Assembly (NCBI RefSeq): GCF_017876795.1 | Contig: NZ_JAGIOR010000007.1 | Coordinates: 138,847 to 202,846, forward strand | Length of the DNA stretch: 64,000 nucleotides | Source: Rhizobium leguminosarum | GTDB lineage: Bacteria > Pseudomonadota > Alphaproteobacteria > Rhizobiales > Rhizobiaceae | Direction: 5' to 3' | Part shown: positions 8,323 to 17,891 of the stretch, one piece after another | Layout: each line of letters begins with the position of its first letter | How positions within the stretch are numbered: the stretch's first letter is position 1 | Program-made: the position numbers and the translations under genes | The notes under the pieces: generated by a model | Told to the model about the DNA's origin: nothing | What the model saw: only the letters and a program-made list of their open reading frames with translations | Databases searched by the model: none

Positions 8323-8969
8323 CAGTTGATGCGGATGTGGTTCTCAACGGCGGCAACGCCTGGTACGGACCAGGCAGTCCGTTCGGCGACGCCGCGCTCG
8401 TGCCAGGCGCGCACGCCGCCTTCGAGAACGACCTTGTCGTCCTCAACCTTGACCGAGATGCCTCCAGCGTCAACTTCGGCGCTCCGTTTCAGCGCGTCCT
8501 CGATCCGACGGCGGACGTCCGGCACCGTCGGGCACGGCCGTATCGTCAGCAGATTGACGACGCCAACCACGCCGCCCAGTTTCCTGACTGCTCGTTCGGC
8601 GGCAGCCCTCTGGAACTGCCAGCGCACTTCGCCCGACAACGTCACCCAGCCGCCCTCGACCTTTACATGAACCGGTCCCTCCGGAAGCGCGGTGTTCCAG
8701 GCGATGATGTCGATCGCCCGCGATGCGATCTGGTCGTCCGCATGCTGCCTGTGACCGACGCACCGCACCTCGATCTCCACAGCCACCGCCCGGACGCCCT
8801 TCACCCGCGCTGCGACGTCTTCCGCTGTCAGCTTTTCTGCATAGGTCGACACATGACCGGAGAGGGTCGCGATGCCATCTTCCACCGAGACGCCGATATG
8901 GGCGGCGTCGATGCTGGGTTCGAACGCCAGTTCGTCGAGTATGTCTTGTTGGATTGCCAAGTCCGTCAT
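8322..8969 (-). CDS. BON-domain protein with three BON repeats
   Basis: 215 residues starting MTDLAIQQDILDELAFEP. Three BON modules in tandem (about 4-70, 78-145, 150-215), each with the D/G...GVSVEDGIATLSGHV-like core. No signal peptide or membrane segment is seen, so it is likely cytoplasmic, like the OsmY-like BON proteins found near stress genes in rhizobia. It may bind phospholipid or stabilise proteins; the role is inferred only from the family. A weak, one-sided FixK-like site (TTGCGCTTGGTCAA at 9041-9054) lies upstream. Confidence 0.88.
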   Translation of the reverse strand: MTDLAIQQDILDELAFEPSIDAAHIGVSVEDGIATLSGHVSTYAEKLTAEDVAARVKGVRAVAVEIEVRCVGHRQHADDQIASRAIDIIAWNTALPEGPVHVKVEGGWVTLSGEVRWQFQRAAAERAVRKLGGVVGVVNLLTIRPCPTVPDVRRRIEDALKRSAEVDAGGISVKVEDDKVVLEGGVRAWHERGVAERTAWSVPGVAAVENHIRIN

Positions 8970-9116
8970 TTCTACCTCCTATTGGGTTCCGAAGCCCGTT
9001 GGCCTCGTAGGGTATGATGCACCGTCCGAGATTTCTGGCGTTGCGCTTGGTCAATTGAACCTGGCGGCGGCCTGCATCTCCCCAAAATTGCCCGCAGGAG
9101 AGCCGCGAACAGGTCT

Positions 9117-9130
9117 TTGACCTTCGTCAA
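9117..9130. promoter_or_regulatory. FixK/FNR-type box before the phosphoketolase operon
   Basis: TTGACCTTCGTCAA, a perfect palindrome, ends 52 nt before the ATG at 9183. Confidence 0.85.
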
Positions 9131-9182
9131 CGTGCTGTCGTCCGAGGTGCCTTAAAGTACCTGACAACCCATAGGAGTTGTC

Positions 9183-10817
9183 ATGGCCAATCCAATCCTT
9201 CACTTCCACGGCGCCGCGGGGTCGGTGACCGGATCGTGCTTCCTTTTAGAGACCGGTGGCACACGCATTCTGATCGACTGCGGAATGTTCCAGGGCTCGA
9301 AGTCGGAGAAGGAGCTCAACTACAAACCATTCCCCTTCCAGCCATCGCGGATCGACGCCGTGTTGCTCACACATGCGCATATCGACCACTCGGGGCTGCT
9401 TCCGAAGCTTGCGAAGGCGGGATATGGCGGGCCAATCTTTGCAACGGCAGCAACCATCGACCTTTGCACGATCATGCTGCAGGATTCGGGTCACATCCAG
9501 GAGTCGGAGGGCCGGCAGCTCAATCGAAGGAATCGGAGAAGGGCGCGAGAGACGGTGGAGCCTATCTATACCGCCGACGACGCCCGCAGCATGCTGCCGC
9601 AGTTCATTGCCGTCGAGTACGGCGAGTGGCGGGAGACCGTTGGCGGCGTAAGGTTCCGTTACTGGAATGCTGGACACCTGATGGGTTCCGCATCGATCGA
9701 AGTCGAGGCGCCAGGCGCCGACGGGGCGACAAGATATTTGTTCTCCGGCGACGTCGGCGCGAGCAACAAATTGTTCGAAAACCTCCCTCGGGCACCTTCC
9801 GATGTCGATTACCTCATCTGCGAAAGCACATACGGAGACCGTGAAAGGGAAGAGTACGCTCTGAAAGATCGACGGGACCGGCTGCGCGAAGTGGTCGCGA
9901 CCTCGAACAGCCCCGGCGGGGTTCTTCTGATTTCCTCCTTCGCCGTCGAGAGGACGCAGGAGGTGCTGACCGACCTCGTCGCCCTCATGGACGAAGGAGA
10001 GGTGCCGCGGTGCCCTATCATGATAGACTCGCCGCTCGCGTCGAGAGCGACCGAGGCATTCAAGAAGCATGCGGCTGGCCTCGGTCACGGCAAGGCGTTC
10101 CTTCGCGCACTTAACGCCCCAAACGTGCGCTTCACCGAGACGGCCGAGCAGTCGAAGGCGCTCGATCTCGTCCGGGGCTTTCACATCATCATCGCGGCAA
10201 GCGGAATGTGCGAGGCGGGGCGGATCCGCCACCGCCTGAAGAACTGGCTCTGGCGAAAGGAGTGCACCGTGCTGTTCGTCGGCTTCCAGGCGGCGGGGAC
10301 GCTCGGCCGTATCCTGCAGGAGGGCGCGACCGACGTCCGCATCCAGGGCGAGGAAATTCACGTCTGCGCCAAGATGGTCACGCTCGACGCCTACAGTGGA
10401 CATGCGGATGCAAGCGAACTGGATGCGTGGGTTGCCGAGCGGGAACCGATCCGCAAGGCGGTCTTCCTTGTTCATGGAGAGGAGAGCGCTCGTGAAGCGA
10501 TGTCCGCTCGGCTCCCGAAGCAGGTTTCAGCACAGGTCGTCTGCCCGTCGCTGGACGACGCCTATGAGCTTTCACCGGCAGGTGCACGCCGCATTGAAGA
10601 CAGGACGCCCGCACGTATCAAACCGGTCGTGCCCGGCAGGCCTGACTGGAACAACGACTATCAACGGTTCGTTCTGGACCTGTCCGATCGTCTGAAAACC
10701 GTCGCCGACGGGAAGGGCCGCGCGGTCGTGCTGCGCAGGCTTCGACGCGCACTGGACCCGGACGATGTTTCGGCGGTCGGCGGGAGGAGAGACTTCGATG
10801 CTAATCATGGATCGTGA
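9183..10817 (+). CDS. Metallo-beta-lactamase/beta-CASP RNase-like protein
   Basis: 544 residues. The metal site is visible in LLTHAHIDHSGLLP (HxHxDH), with further ligands in YWNAGHLMGSASIE and SGDVG. The beta-CASP insert follows and the C-terminal RNA-metabolising (RMMBL) motif is LDAYSGHADASELDAW. Members cleave RNA or phosphodiesters in the cytoplasm and are related to the CPSF-73/RNase J families. An 80-residue tail after the RMMBL motif is less conserved. It is the first gene of an operon with acetate kinase and phosphoketolase behind a FixK box. The substrate is unknown. Confidence 0.9.
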   Translation: MANPILHFHGAAGSVTGSCFLLETGGTRILIDCGMFQGSKSEKELNYKPFPFQPSRIDAVLLTHAHIDHSGLLPKLAKAGYGGPIFATAATIDLCTIMLQDSGHIQESEGRQLNRRNRRRARETVEPIYTADDARSMLPQFIAVEYGEWRETVGGVRFRYWNAGHLMGSASIEVEAPGADGATRYLFSGDVGASNKLFENLPRAPSDVDYLICESTYGDREREEYALKDRRDRLREVVATSNSPGGVLLISSFAVERTQEVLTDLVALMDEGEVPRCPIMIDSPLASRATEAFKKHAAGLGHGKAFLRALNAPNVRFTETAEQSKALDLVRGFHIIIAASGMCEAGRIRHRLKNWLWRKECTVLFVGFQAAGTLGRILQEGATDVRIQGEEIHVCAKMVTLDAYSGHADASELDAWVAEREPIRKAVFLVHGEESAREAMSARLPKQVSAQVVCPSLDDAYELSPAGARRIEDRTPARIKPVVPGRPDWNNDYQRFVLDLSDRLKTVADGKGRAVVLRRLRRALDPDDVSAVGGRRDFDANHGS

Positions 10818-11130
10818 CTGCAAGCGCGGCGGAGAACGCTTCGCGATACCGACCCAGGGGGAGGTGCAAGGCAAGCTTATCGTCCTGGAGGTTGTCACTA
10901 TAACCTGTCTGCGGGAGGTACTCGCTTCGAAGAATGCCTTTGCGGTCGCCGCGTTGAAGAAGAAGGTCCTGCGGGCCATGAAGGAGCAGTGCGCGCCGTT
11001 CGGTCTTTCGTCGGAAGACGAGAGGGCCGCCCTGGAGTGCGCATGCGAGTTCTTCGAGGCGGCGAAGCAGGAGGCGGCAACAAAGGGGGCTGCGAAGTCT
11101 GCTGGTTCCAGGGTTTCGGGCGATGGATAG
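10798..11130 (+). CDS. Small hypothetical protein between the MBL and ackA genes
   Basis: 110 residues from the ATG at 10798, preceded by GGGAGGAG; it overlaps the MBL stop by 20 nt and ackA by 8 nt, so it is tightly coupled. The sequence is basic and helical (VAALKKKVLRAMKEQCAPFG, ECACEFFEAAKQEAATKG). No family is recognised. Operon position suggests a role linked to the phosphoketolase pathway or to the RNase-like partner. Confidence 0.72.
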   Translation: MLIMDRDCKRGGERFAIPTQGEVQGKLIVLEVVTITCLREVLASKNAFAVAALKKKVLRAMKEQCAPFGLSSEDERAALECACEFFEAAKQEAATKGAAKSAGSRVSGDG

Positions 11131-12295
11131 GGTTGCCGTCACGTTCAACGCCGGATCCGCCAGCCTAAAGATCGGCGTCTTCAGGCTAAAAGACGGCCTG
11201 GCGTTCCGGCTGGGAAGCGGTATTGCAACGCTCGGGGACCAGCCAAGATTCACCTTTCGATCCTCTGGCAGAGACGAGGCTGTCGATCTTCCGGCAGGGG
11301 TAGGGATCGATGCGGGGCTGGTTTCGCAAGTCGTCGGCTGCTTGGTCCGCCGAGGATTCGACCCCGTCGTGGCCGGCCATCGCATCGTCCACGGAGGACA
11401 GACCTTCAATGGCCCCGTTCTGCTGGAGCCAGACGTCGTCCTCAGATTGGAAGACCTGACGCATCTCGCGCCGGTGCACCTTCCCCCTGCGCTTGCGATC
11501 GTTCGCGCCGTTCGGAGTGCATATCCAGACATACCGCAGACTGCGTCGTTCGATACTGCATTCCATTCGTCGCAGAGCGGTCTTGCCGCGCGGCTCGCCA
11601 TTCCAAGGGCGCTGCACGATGCCGGCGTCCGGAGATACGGCTTTCATGGTCTTTCCTATAAGTACGTCTCCGCCGAACTCAGGAAACACGATCCCGACCT
11701 GGCCGCCGGCCGTATCATCTGCGCGCATCTCGGAAGCGGCGCGAGCCTTTGCGGAATGGTCGACGGCGTGAGCATAGACACAAGCATGGGCTTCTCCCCG
11801 CTGGACGGGATTCCGATGTCTACCCGGCCGGGGTCGCTCGATCCCGGCGCTGTCGTCCACCTTCTGCGCAACAATTTCCACGACGCAGACAGTCTCGAAG
11901 ATTTCCTCTACCACCATTGCGGGCTGCTCGGCGTCTCCGGGAAAAGCGGCGACGTCCGGGTCCTGCTGGAGGACTTCCATCCGGCGTCCAGGGAAGCCCT
12001 CGACCTCTTCTGCTTCAGGATCGCCGGCGAGATAGGAAGGCTCGCCGTCTCTCTGCACGGGGTGGACGCCATCGTCTTCACCGCTGGCGTAGGCGAGCAT
12101 CAGCCGGAGATACGCACTGGGGTCGCCCATCATCTGGGTTGGCTGGGTCTTTCATTGAGCGAGCCCGCGAACAAGATGAACGCTACAGTTATCAGCGCGA
12201 GGGAAAGCGAGATCGTCGCCTTCGTCATTCCGGCCGACGAGGAACAGGTGATTGCCGAAGAAGCAATCGAAGTCATCAGCCACCACAGGCTTTAA
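11123..12295 (+). CDS. ackA: Acetate kinase
   Basis: 390 residues, normal length. The nucleotide-binding signature NAGSASLKIGVF is at the N-terminus, the substrate and catalytic region is ASFDTAFHSS, then YGFHGLSY, the second signature AHLGSGASLCG, DTSMGFSPLDG and FTAGVGEHQPEIR. It converts acetyl phosphate and ADP to acetate and ATP. It lies immediately before phosphoketolase, which makes acetyl phosphate, so the two give substrate-level ATP from xylulose 5-phosphate or fructose 6-phosphate. The operon is behind a FixK box, consistent with use when respiration is limited. Confidence 0.95.
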   Translation: MDRVAVTFNAGSASLKIGVFRLKDGLAFRLGSGIATLGDQPRFTFRSSGRDEAVDLPAGVGIDAGLVSQVVGCLVRRGFDPVVAGHRIVHGGQTFNGPVLLEPDVVLRLEDLTHLAPVHLPPALAIVRAVRSAYPDIPQTASFDTAFHSSQSGLAARLAIPRALHDAGVRRYGFHGLSYKYVSAELRKHDPDLAAGRIICAHLGSGASLCGMVDGVSIDTSMGFSPLDGIPMSTRPGSLDPGAVVHLLRNNFHDADSLEDFLYHHCGLLGVSGKSGDVRVLLEDFHPASREALDLFCFRIAGEIGRLAVSLHGVDAIVFTAGVGEHQPEIRTGVAHHLGWLGLSLSEPANKMNATVISARESEIVAFVIPADEEQVIAEEAIEVISHHRL

Positions 12296-12304
12296 GGACC
12301 GAAC

Positions 12305-14689
12305 ATGTCTGAACATAGCAGCCCACCGCCGACCGAGCGCGAACTCGAACTCATCGACCGCTACTGGCGGGCCGCCAACTATCTGTCCATAGGCCAGATC
12401 TACCTCATGGACAATCCGCTTCTGCGTGAGCCGCTTCGGCCGGAACATATCAAGCCCCGCCTTCTCGGACATTGGGGAACGACGCCCGGCCTCAACTTCA
12501 TCTACGCCCATCTCAACCGGGTCATTAAGGCTCGTGGCGGAGACGTCCTATATATATGCGGGCCTGGCCACGGAGGGCCGGGAATGGTCGCGAACACCTA
12601 TCTTGAGGGGACATACAGCGAGATCTATCCCGACATCTCGCAAGATGCCGATGGCATGCGCAAGCTATTCAGGCAGTTTTCCTTTCCGGGAGGCATACCC
12701 AGCCACGTGGCCCCGGAGACCCCCGGTTCGATCCACGAAGGCGGCGAACTCGGATATGCGCTGGTCCACGCCTTCGGCGCCGCGTTCGACAATCCGGACC
12801 TCGTGGTAGCCTGCGTGGTCGGCGACGGCGAAGCGGAGACAGGACCTCTCGCGGCGGCCTGGCATTCGACGAAGTTTCTCAATCCTACTCGCGACGGTGC
12901 GGTGCTGCCGATCCTGCATCTCAACGGCTACAAGATCGCCAATCCGACGATTCTGTCGAGGACAAGCGACGAGGATCTCAGCAGCCTGTTCGTTGGATTT
13001 GGCTATGAGCCGATCTTCGTCGAGGGCCACGAGCCGGCGGACATGCATCGGCAGATGGCGGCCGCCTTCGACCGGGCCTTCGACATCATCGAATCCTTGC
13101 AGGCGTCGGCGAGGAACGGGTCGCCCGCGGCCGGCGTGCCGCGGTGGCCCATGATCGTGCTTCGCAGCCCTAAGGGGTGGACCGGGCCGAAGGAGGTCGA
13201 CGGCAAGAAGGTGGAGGGTTTCTGGCGCGCCCACCAGGTGCCTGTCGCCAATTGCCGCGGGGATGCCGGCCACCGGAAAATCCTCGAAGACTGGATGCGA
13301 AGCTATGATCCCGACGACCTGTTCGAAGCGGACGGGCGGCTCAAGGACGAGTTGGGGGCTCTGGCGCCGACCGGCGAGAAGCGCATGGGAGCGACGCCGT
13401 ACGCAAACGGTGGACGGATGCGCAGGGAGCTGCAGCTCCCAAACATTCGCGACCACGCGGTCGCGATCGACGTTCGTGGGGCCTCCCAGGTCCAGTCGAC
13501 GGAGATTTTAGGACGCTATCTGCGGGACGTCATGCGGCTCAATGCCGAGGCTAACAACTTCCGGATCTTTGGGCCGGACGAGACCGAATCGAACCGACTG
13601 GGTGCGGTGTTCGAACAGACGGACCGGACGTGGATGCAAACGATTGAAGATTACGACGTCCACCTCTCGAGAGACGGACGGGTCATGGAGGTTCTCAGCG
13701 AGCATCTCTGCCAGGGCTGGCTTGAGGGATATCTCCTTACCGGCCGCCACGGGCTTTTCTCATGCTACGAGGCCTTCATCCACATCATCGACTCGATGTT
13801 CAACCAGCATGCCAAGTGGCTCAAGGTTTCGCGAGGACTGGATTGGCGGGAGCCGATATCGTCTCTCAACTACCTCCTGACGTCGCATGTCTGGCGACAG
13901 GACCACAATGGCTTCTCGCATCAGGACCCCGGCTTCGTCGATCTGGTCGCCAACAAGAAGGCCGACATCGTCCGCATCTATCTACCGCCGGATGCCAATA
14001 CCCTCCTTTGGGTCGGCGATCACTGCCTGAAGACATACGACCGCGTCAACGTGATCGTTGCCGGCAAGCAGCCGGAGTCCCAGTACCTTACGATCGACGA
14101 GGCGGTGAATCATTGTGAAGAGGGCATTGGCGTCTGGGACTGGGCAAGCTTCGAGAACGATACAATCGCGCCGGACGTCGTGATGGCATGTGCGGGCGAC
14201 GTGCCGACTATGGAGACGCTCGCGGCCGTCATGCTGCTGCACGCGGCGGTACCAGATCTCAAGATCAGGACGGTCAACGTCGTCGACCTACTCGCGCTGC
14301 AGGATCCGAAGGTGCATCCTCATGGGCTCGACGATGCACGGTTCGATAGTATCTTTACGAAGGACAGGCCGGTCATCTTCGCCTACCACGGCTATCCCTA
14401 TCTCATCCACCGGTTGACGTACCGGCGCGCCAATCACGGCAACATCCACGTGCGCGGGTTCGTAGAGGAGGGAACGACGACGACGCCGTTCGACCTGACC
14501 GTATTGAACGAGCTGGACAGGTATCATCTCGCTCTCGAGGCGATCGCGCGAGTGCCCGATCTCGCCGAAAAGGTGCCAGATGTGATGGCGGACCTGCATG
14601 CAAAGCTCGACGAGCACCGGGCGTTCGTGCGGGAGCGTGGAGAAGACATGGCGGAAATCCAGAACTGGCGCTGGGCACGCTCGTCCTAG
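12305..14689 (+). CDS. xfp: Xylulose-5-phosphate/fructose-6-phosphate phosphoketolase
   Basis: 794 residues, typical length. It is thiamine-diphosphate dependent: [18 protein letters not shown], the signature [20 protein letters not shown] and [17 protein letters not shown] are all present. It cleaves xylulose 5-phosphate or fructose 6-phosphate with phosphate to acetyl phosphate plus glyceraldehyde 3-phosphate or erythrose 4-phosphate. The start lies 9 nt after ackA. No phosphotransacetylase gene is nearby, so the acetyl phosphate is expected to go to acetate kinase, or to act as a phosphodonor. Confidence 0.96.
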   Translation: MSEHSSPPPTERELELIDRYWRAANYLSIGQIYLMDNPLLREPLRPEHIKPRLLGHWGTTPGLNFIYAHLNRVIKARGGDVLYICGPGHGGPGMVANTYLEGTYSEIYPDISQDADGMRKLFRQFSFPGGIPSHVAPETPGSIHEGGELGYALVHAFGAAFDNPDLVVACVVGDGEAETGPLAAAWHSTKFLNPTRDGAVLPILHLNGYKIANPTILSRTSDEDLSSLFVGFGYEPIFVEGHEPADMHRQMAAAFDRAFDIIESLQASARNGSPAAGVPRWPMIVLRSPKGWTGPKEVDGKKVEGFWRAHQVPVANCRGDAGHRKILEDWMRSYDPDDLFEADGRLKDELGALAPTGEKRMGATPYANGGRMRRELQLPNIRDHAVAIDVRGASQVQSTEILGRYLRDVMRLNAEANNFRIFGPDETESNRLGAVFEQTDRTWMQTIEDYDVHLSRDGRVMEVLSEHLCQGWLEGYLLTGRHGLFSCYEAFIHIIDSMFNQHAKWLKVSRGLDWREPISSLNYLLTSHVWRQDHNGFSHQDPGFVDLVANKKADIVRIYLPPDANTLLWVGDHCLKTYDRVNVIVAGKQPESQYLTIDEAVNHCEEGIGVWDWASFENDTIAPDVVMACAGDVPTMETLAAVMLLHAAVPDLKIRTVNVVDLLALQDPKVHPHGLDDARFDSIFTKDRPVIFAYHGYPYLIHRLTYRRANHGNIHVRGFVEEGTTTTPFDLTVLNELDRYHLALEAIARVPDLAEKVPDVMADLHAKLDEHRAFVRERGEDMAEIQNWRWARSS

Positions 14690-14813
14690 CGCCACCGATG
14701 ACCGGATTTGGGTAGCGCCTGCCACCAGCCTGACTGCCGCAGCCACGCGTTTCGAGTCCTTTTCGTTCTGCAGACGATGCGATCCCAAAACGTCCCAGAG
14801 AATGATCGCCAGA

Positions 14814-15837
14814 TCATGCGGCAGCCGTCAACGAGAGGCAGCTAAGGGTGAAGCCCGGTCCCATCGCCGTCAGGACAGTTCTCCAGGGTAGTCCTTGCGC
14901 AAGAAGCTTCTCGAGTACGAACAGCGCGGTTGGCGAGGACATGTTCCCATAGTCCGAGAGAACCTCACGTTCCTGGTCGAGGGTTCCCTGGCTTAGTTTA
15001 AGCGCCGATTCCAAGGCGGTGATAACCTTGGATCCACCGGGGTGGCACGCAAACCGGTCAACGTCGGCAGGAGTCAGATCTGATCGGGCGAGTATGGATG
15101 TTACGCCCTTCAGCACGTGGGTTTCGGCGAACGGTGGTATCGCACGGTCGAAGATCACGCCCAGACCCTCCGGATCGACGCTCCATCCCAGCGTGTCGGG
15201 CCGCGTATGCTGGCCTGCAAATTCGACCTCGGCCAGACCGGTCTCGCTGGCACGCACCACGCAGGCGGCGGCCCCGTCGCCGAAGAGGGCGGTCGCCACG
15301 ATGTTCGCCTTCGTAAGCTTGTCCATGCGAAATGCCAACGTGCAGGTCTCGACGGCGACCACCAACACGACTGAGCCTGACCGGGAGGCCGCCAGCCGTG
15401 ACGCGATTGAAAGCCCTGAGGCCAACCACGGGCACCCGTTCGACATCGTCCCGGAAGCCCAGCTCGCCGCTTACCCTCGCTTCCAGACTAGGTGTCGCAA
15501 TACCAGTCGAGGAGACGGTTACGATCGTGTCGACGTCGCCTGCTGCAAGGTCCGCCGACGCGAGAGCCTTGCTGGCGGCGGCGATGAACATTGCACCCGC
15601 GCCCTCGATGTGAGCGAGGTTTCGTTCGGGCCATCCCGACGTCTCGAGATACCACTCGATCGGCCGGACGGCATAGCGGCGCCGAATTCCCGAGGTTTCG
15701 AACACCCTTGCCAGCTTTTCGAAATCGCCAAATCGCGATGAGAACGCGGTGTGCGAGGCTCGCGCCGCGTCACGCTGGTCGATGACATGTGGCGGAACGG
15801 CGGTACCGACGGATACCAGCTTGACGGAATGCTGCAT
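14814..15837 (-). pseudogene. Type III polyketide synthase, disrupted by a deletion at the active-site cysteine
   Basis: The start at 15837 has AAGGAG 6 nt upstream. The N-terminal part (KLVSVGTAVPPHVIDQ...VSSTGIATPSLEARV...ERVPVVGL) and the C-terminal part (SGLSIASRLAAS...ETCTLAFR...HPGGSKVI...SDYGNMSSPT) are in different frames. They join at about 15425, exactly where the GCAGG catalytic-cysteine motif should stand; some 20 nt appear to be missing. The catalytic His (CHPGG) and Asn (GNMSS) remain. Intact family members condense malonyl-CoA on an acyl or aroyl starter. This copy cannot be functional unless the change is a sequencing fault. Confidence 0.85.
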
Positions 15838-16012
15838 AAGACTCCTTGCGACGGCGCGGGAAGAATTTGGTGCGTCGCGCGAGGACGAGACCGAACGATA
15901 ACGCCTTGATCCTGAATAAGGTTGCAATGCCGGCAGCCTGACGCCGCCCTTCGTCGGAAGGCTTCGGAGACGACGACGCGCGAAGAAGGCCTCCCGCGGC
16001 TTCGTGTCAGGC

Positions 16013-16026
16013 TTGATCCACGTCAA
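16013..16026. promoter_or_regulatory. FixK/FNR-type box between the PKS and CBS genes
   Basis: TTGATCCACGTCAA ends 54 nt before the CBS-BON start at 16081; the divergent PKS starts 176 nt away. Confidence 0.82.
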
Positions 16027-16080
16027 TGCGCTCAACGTTTGTTGGCTCCGTAATTGTCCGATCAACAAGGAGACAGCGCG

Positions 16081-16651
16081 ATGCTTGCTAGAGACATCAT
16101 GACGACCCCCGTGACGACGCTCGACGAGGGACACAACGTCAGGGAAGCCGTCGAGATCGTTAACGCCAGCAAGATCGGCGCGGTGCCCGTCCTCGATGGC
16201 GAAGGGCGGCTCACCGGCATCGTCACCGAGGGAGACCTGCTGCGCCGGGTGGCGTCGTCCTGGGCGAGACGGGCGGTACCGCATACGCGCGACCGCGAGC
16301 CAGCTCGCAGAACTCCTGCAGGCCCACGACATCAAACACCTGCCTGTCGTCGAGAACGGCAGACTCGCCGGAATGATCAGCCGTCGCGACTTGATGCGAG
16401 CGCTTCTCGACGTTCCACGGCAGTGTACTGCTTCCGGCGACGACGCCCTAGGGACGGCCGTTCGTTGCCGCCTGGAAACCGAGCTCGAAATAAGGCCCCC
16501 CATGGTCAATGCGACGGTCTCCAACGGGGTAGTGACCCTGAGGGGAGAGGTCGAGACGGAGCTGGAACGCTCGGCGGCCAGGGTGGCGGCGGAAAGCATC
16601 CGCGGCGTCGGCGGCGTGGTGAACAACATCACTCTGGCTTCCGCATGGTGA
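16081..16651 (+). pseudogene. CBS-BON domain protein, internal deletion and frameshift
   Basis: The start ATG at 16081 has AAGGAG 7 nt upstream. The first frame gives one CBS domain (MLARDIMTTPVTTLDEGHNV ... GEGRLTGIVTEGDLLRRVASS). The second frame resumes with TASQLAELLQAHDIKHLPVV, the later half of a second CBS domain, and then a BON domain (MVNATVSNGVVTLRGEVE). The linker and the start of CBS2, roughly 50 residues in related proteins, are missing. Such proteins bind adenine nucleotides and are common in rhizobial FixK-linked regions. The present copy is broken. Confidence 0.8.
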
Positions 16652-16688
16652 GTCCGCAAACGATGAAATCGTCCCTGGAGTTTCCGCC

Positions 16689-16841
16689 ATGTTTGTTAGG
16701 GTCATCGCAGACGCCGTCGTGTCGAGGCTTTTCCTCGTCATCCTGATCCTCATGGTGGGGACGGTCGTAAGCGTCCTACTGGTGAAGCCATCCGACGACT
16801 CCCGAACCGGGCGCGTCGAGCGCTCTCTCTCTGACCCGTGA
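16689..16841 (+). CDS. Short single-pass membrane protein
   Basis: 50 codons from ATG 16689 with CTGGAG 9 nt upstream. A hydrophobic span LFLVILILMVGTVVSVLLV is followed by a polar, charged tail (KPSDDSRTGRVERSLSDP). It lies 8 nt before the next gene, so it is likely co-expressed with the ABC membrane-domain protein. Function unknown. Confidence 0.5.
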   Translation: MFVRVIADAVVSRLFLVILILMVGTVVSVLLVKPSDDSRTGRVERSLSDP

Positions 16842-16848
16842 GTGCGCG

Positions 16849-17850
16849 ATGAACATCTGGCCCTCCAGGATTGAATTGTCCGGCCGCCTCCCGCAAAAGA
16901 CCGGAGGCGCGACGGATTCGATGCCCTCCGAACTATTCGGTTTCATCTGGCTGATGGGAAGACGTCATCAGGCGTTGATCGCAGGGTTGTCCCTGGCTCT
17001 TTTCGTTATCGGCGCGGCGCCTCTCGAACTCCAGCGCCGGATCGTCAATGAGGCGACCGAGCAAGCGTCATACGGGTCGCTTCTTTTTCTCGTATCCCTC
17101 TATCTCGCGGTGGCAGTGTTGGAGGGCGCGATAAAATTCACCCTGAATCTCTACAGAAGCTGGGTGGGCGAGAAAGGCACGCTCTGGCTGCGGGCGCGCG
17201 TTCTGCATCGGGCCGAGACGCCGCCATCGGAATCCATGCTCGAGGGGGTCGAGCTGTCGATCGTCCTTGCGGAAGCCGAACCGGTGGGCAGTTTCGTTGG
17301 AACCAGCATCTCCGAGCCGCTACTGCAGATCGGCATCCTTTTCACCGTAGGCGGTTATCTGATCTATCTCCAGCCGCTGATGATGCTGGCCGTCGCAGCC
17401 ACCTTCGCTCCGCAGATTGCGTTCGTCCCGATGTTGCAGGCCGCGATCAACCGCCGGGTCGAGGCGAAGGTCGCTATCATGCGTGACGTTAGCGAAGGCA
17501 TGGTGCATGCGATCGAAGGCGGCCAGGATGAGGATTCTCAGACTTCGCGCATCGGAGCGATCTTCTTCGCCAACATGGAGATCTATCGCTACAAGTACGC
17601 CATGAACTTTCTCATGAATCTCATGGCGCAATTGGGCTATGTCGGCATTTTCGTCCTTGGCGGATATTATGTTGTCACCGGCAAGACCGAGATAGGCACC
17701 GTGGTTGCCTTCGTCTCAGGACTGGCGAAGATCGTCGACCCTTGGGGAGCGATCGTGGACTGGTATCGTGACCTCAGGGTAACCCAGGTCAAGTTCCGGC
17801 TCATCAGGGACGCCGCGAAGTTCGGTGGCGCTGGCATCGGCAAAACATGA
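16849..17850 (+). CDS. ABC-transporter transmembrane-domain protein without ATPase
   Basis: 333 residues. It resembles the six-helix membrane domain of exporter-type ABC proteins (hydrophobic spans near 45-65, 75-100, 155-200, 255-290), but it ends before any Walker A, signature or Walker B motif. The following gene is convergent and is not an ATPase. It is a short family in its own right, or a derived half-transporter; an ATPase elsewhere would be needed for transport. Confidence 0.7.
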   Translation: MNIWPSRIELSGRLPQKTGGATDSMPSELFGFIWLMGRRHQALIAGLSLALFVIGAAPLELQRRIVNEATEQASYGSLLFLVSLYLAVAVLEGAIKFTLNLYRSWVGEKGTLWLRARVLHRAETPPSESMLEGVELSIVLAEAEPVGSFVGTSISEPLLQIGILFTVGGYLIYLQPLMMLAVAATFAPQIAFVPMLQAAINRRVEAKVAIMRDVSEGMVHAIEGGQDEDSQTSRIGAIFFANMEIYRYKYAMNFLMNLMAQLGYVGIFVLGGYYVVTGKTEIGTVVAFVSGLAKIVDPWGAIVDWYRDLRVTQVKFRLIRDAAKFGGAGIGKT

Positions 17851-17891
17851 GTGCATTTCGAGATTCCGCGCTCCCGCGCCGAGCGATCGCG

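Noticed and set aside
9041..9054. FixK box before the BON gene
   Set aside because: Only one half-site matches (TTGCG-N4-GTCAA); kept as a weak note, not as a feature.
9246..10475. 409-codon minus-strand frame opposite the MBL gene
   Set aside because: Antisense shadow in GC-rich DNA; no start signal and no domain, while the plus-strand protein is complete.
15058..16659. Single 533-codon minus-strand gene
   Set aside because: Only the part after 15837 resembles polyketide synthase; the first 270 codons are antisense to the CBS-BON gene, and the end is out of frame.
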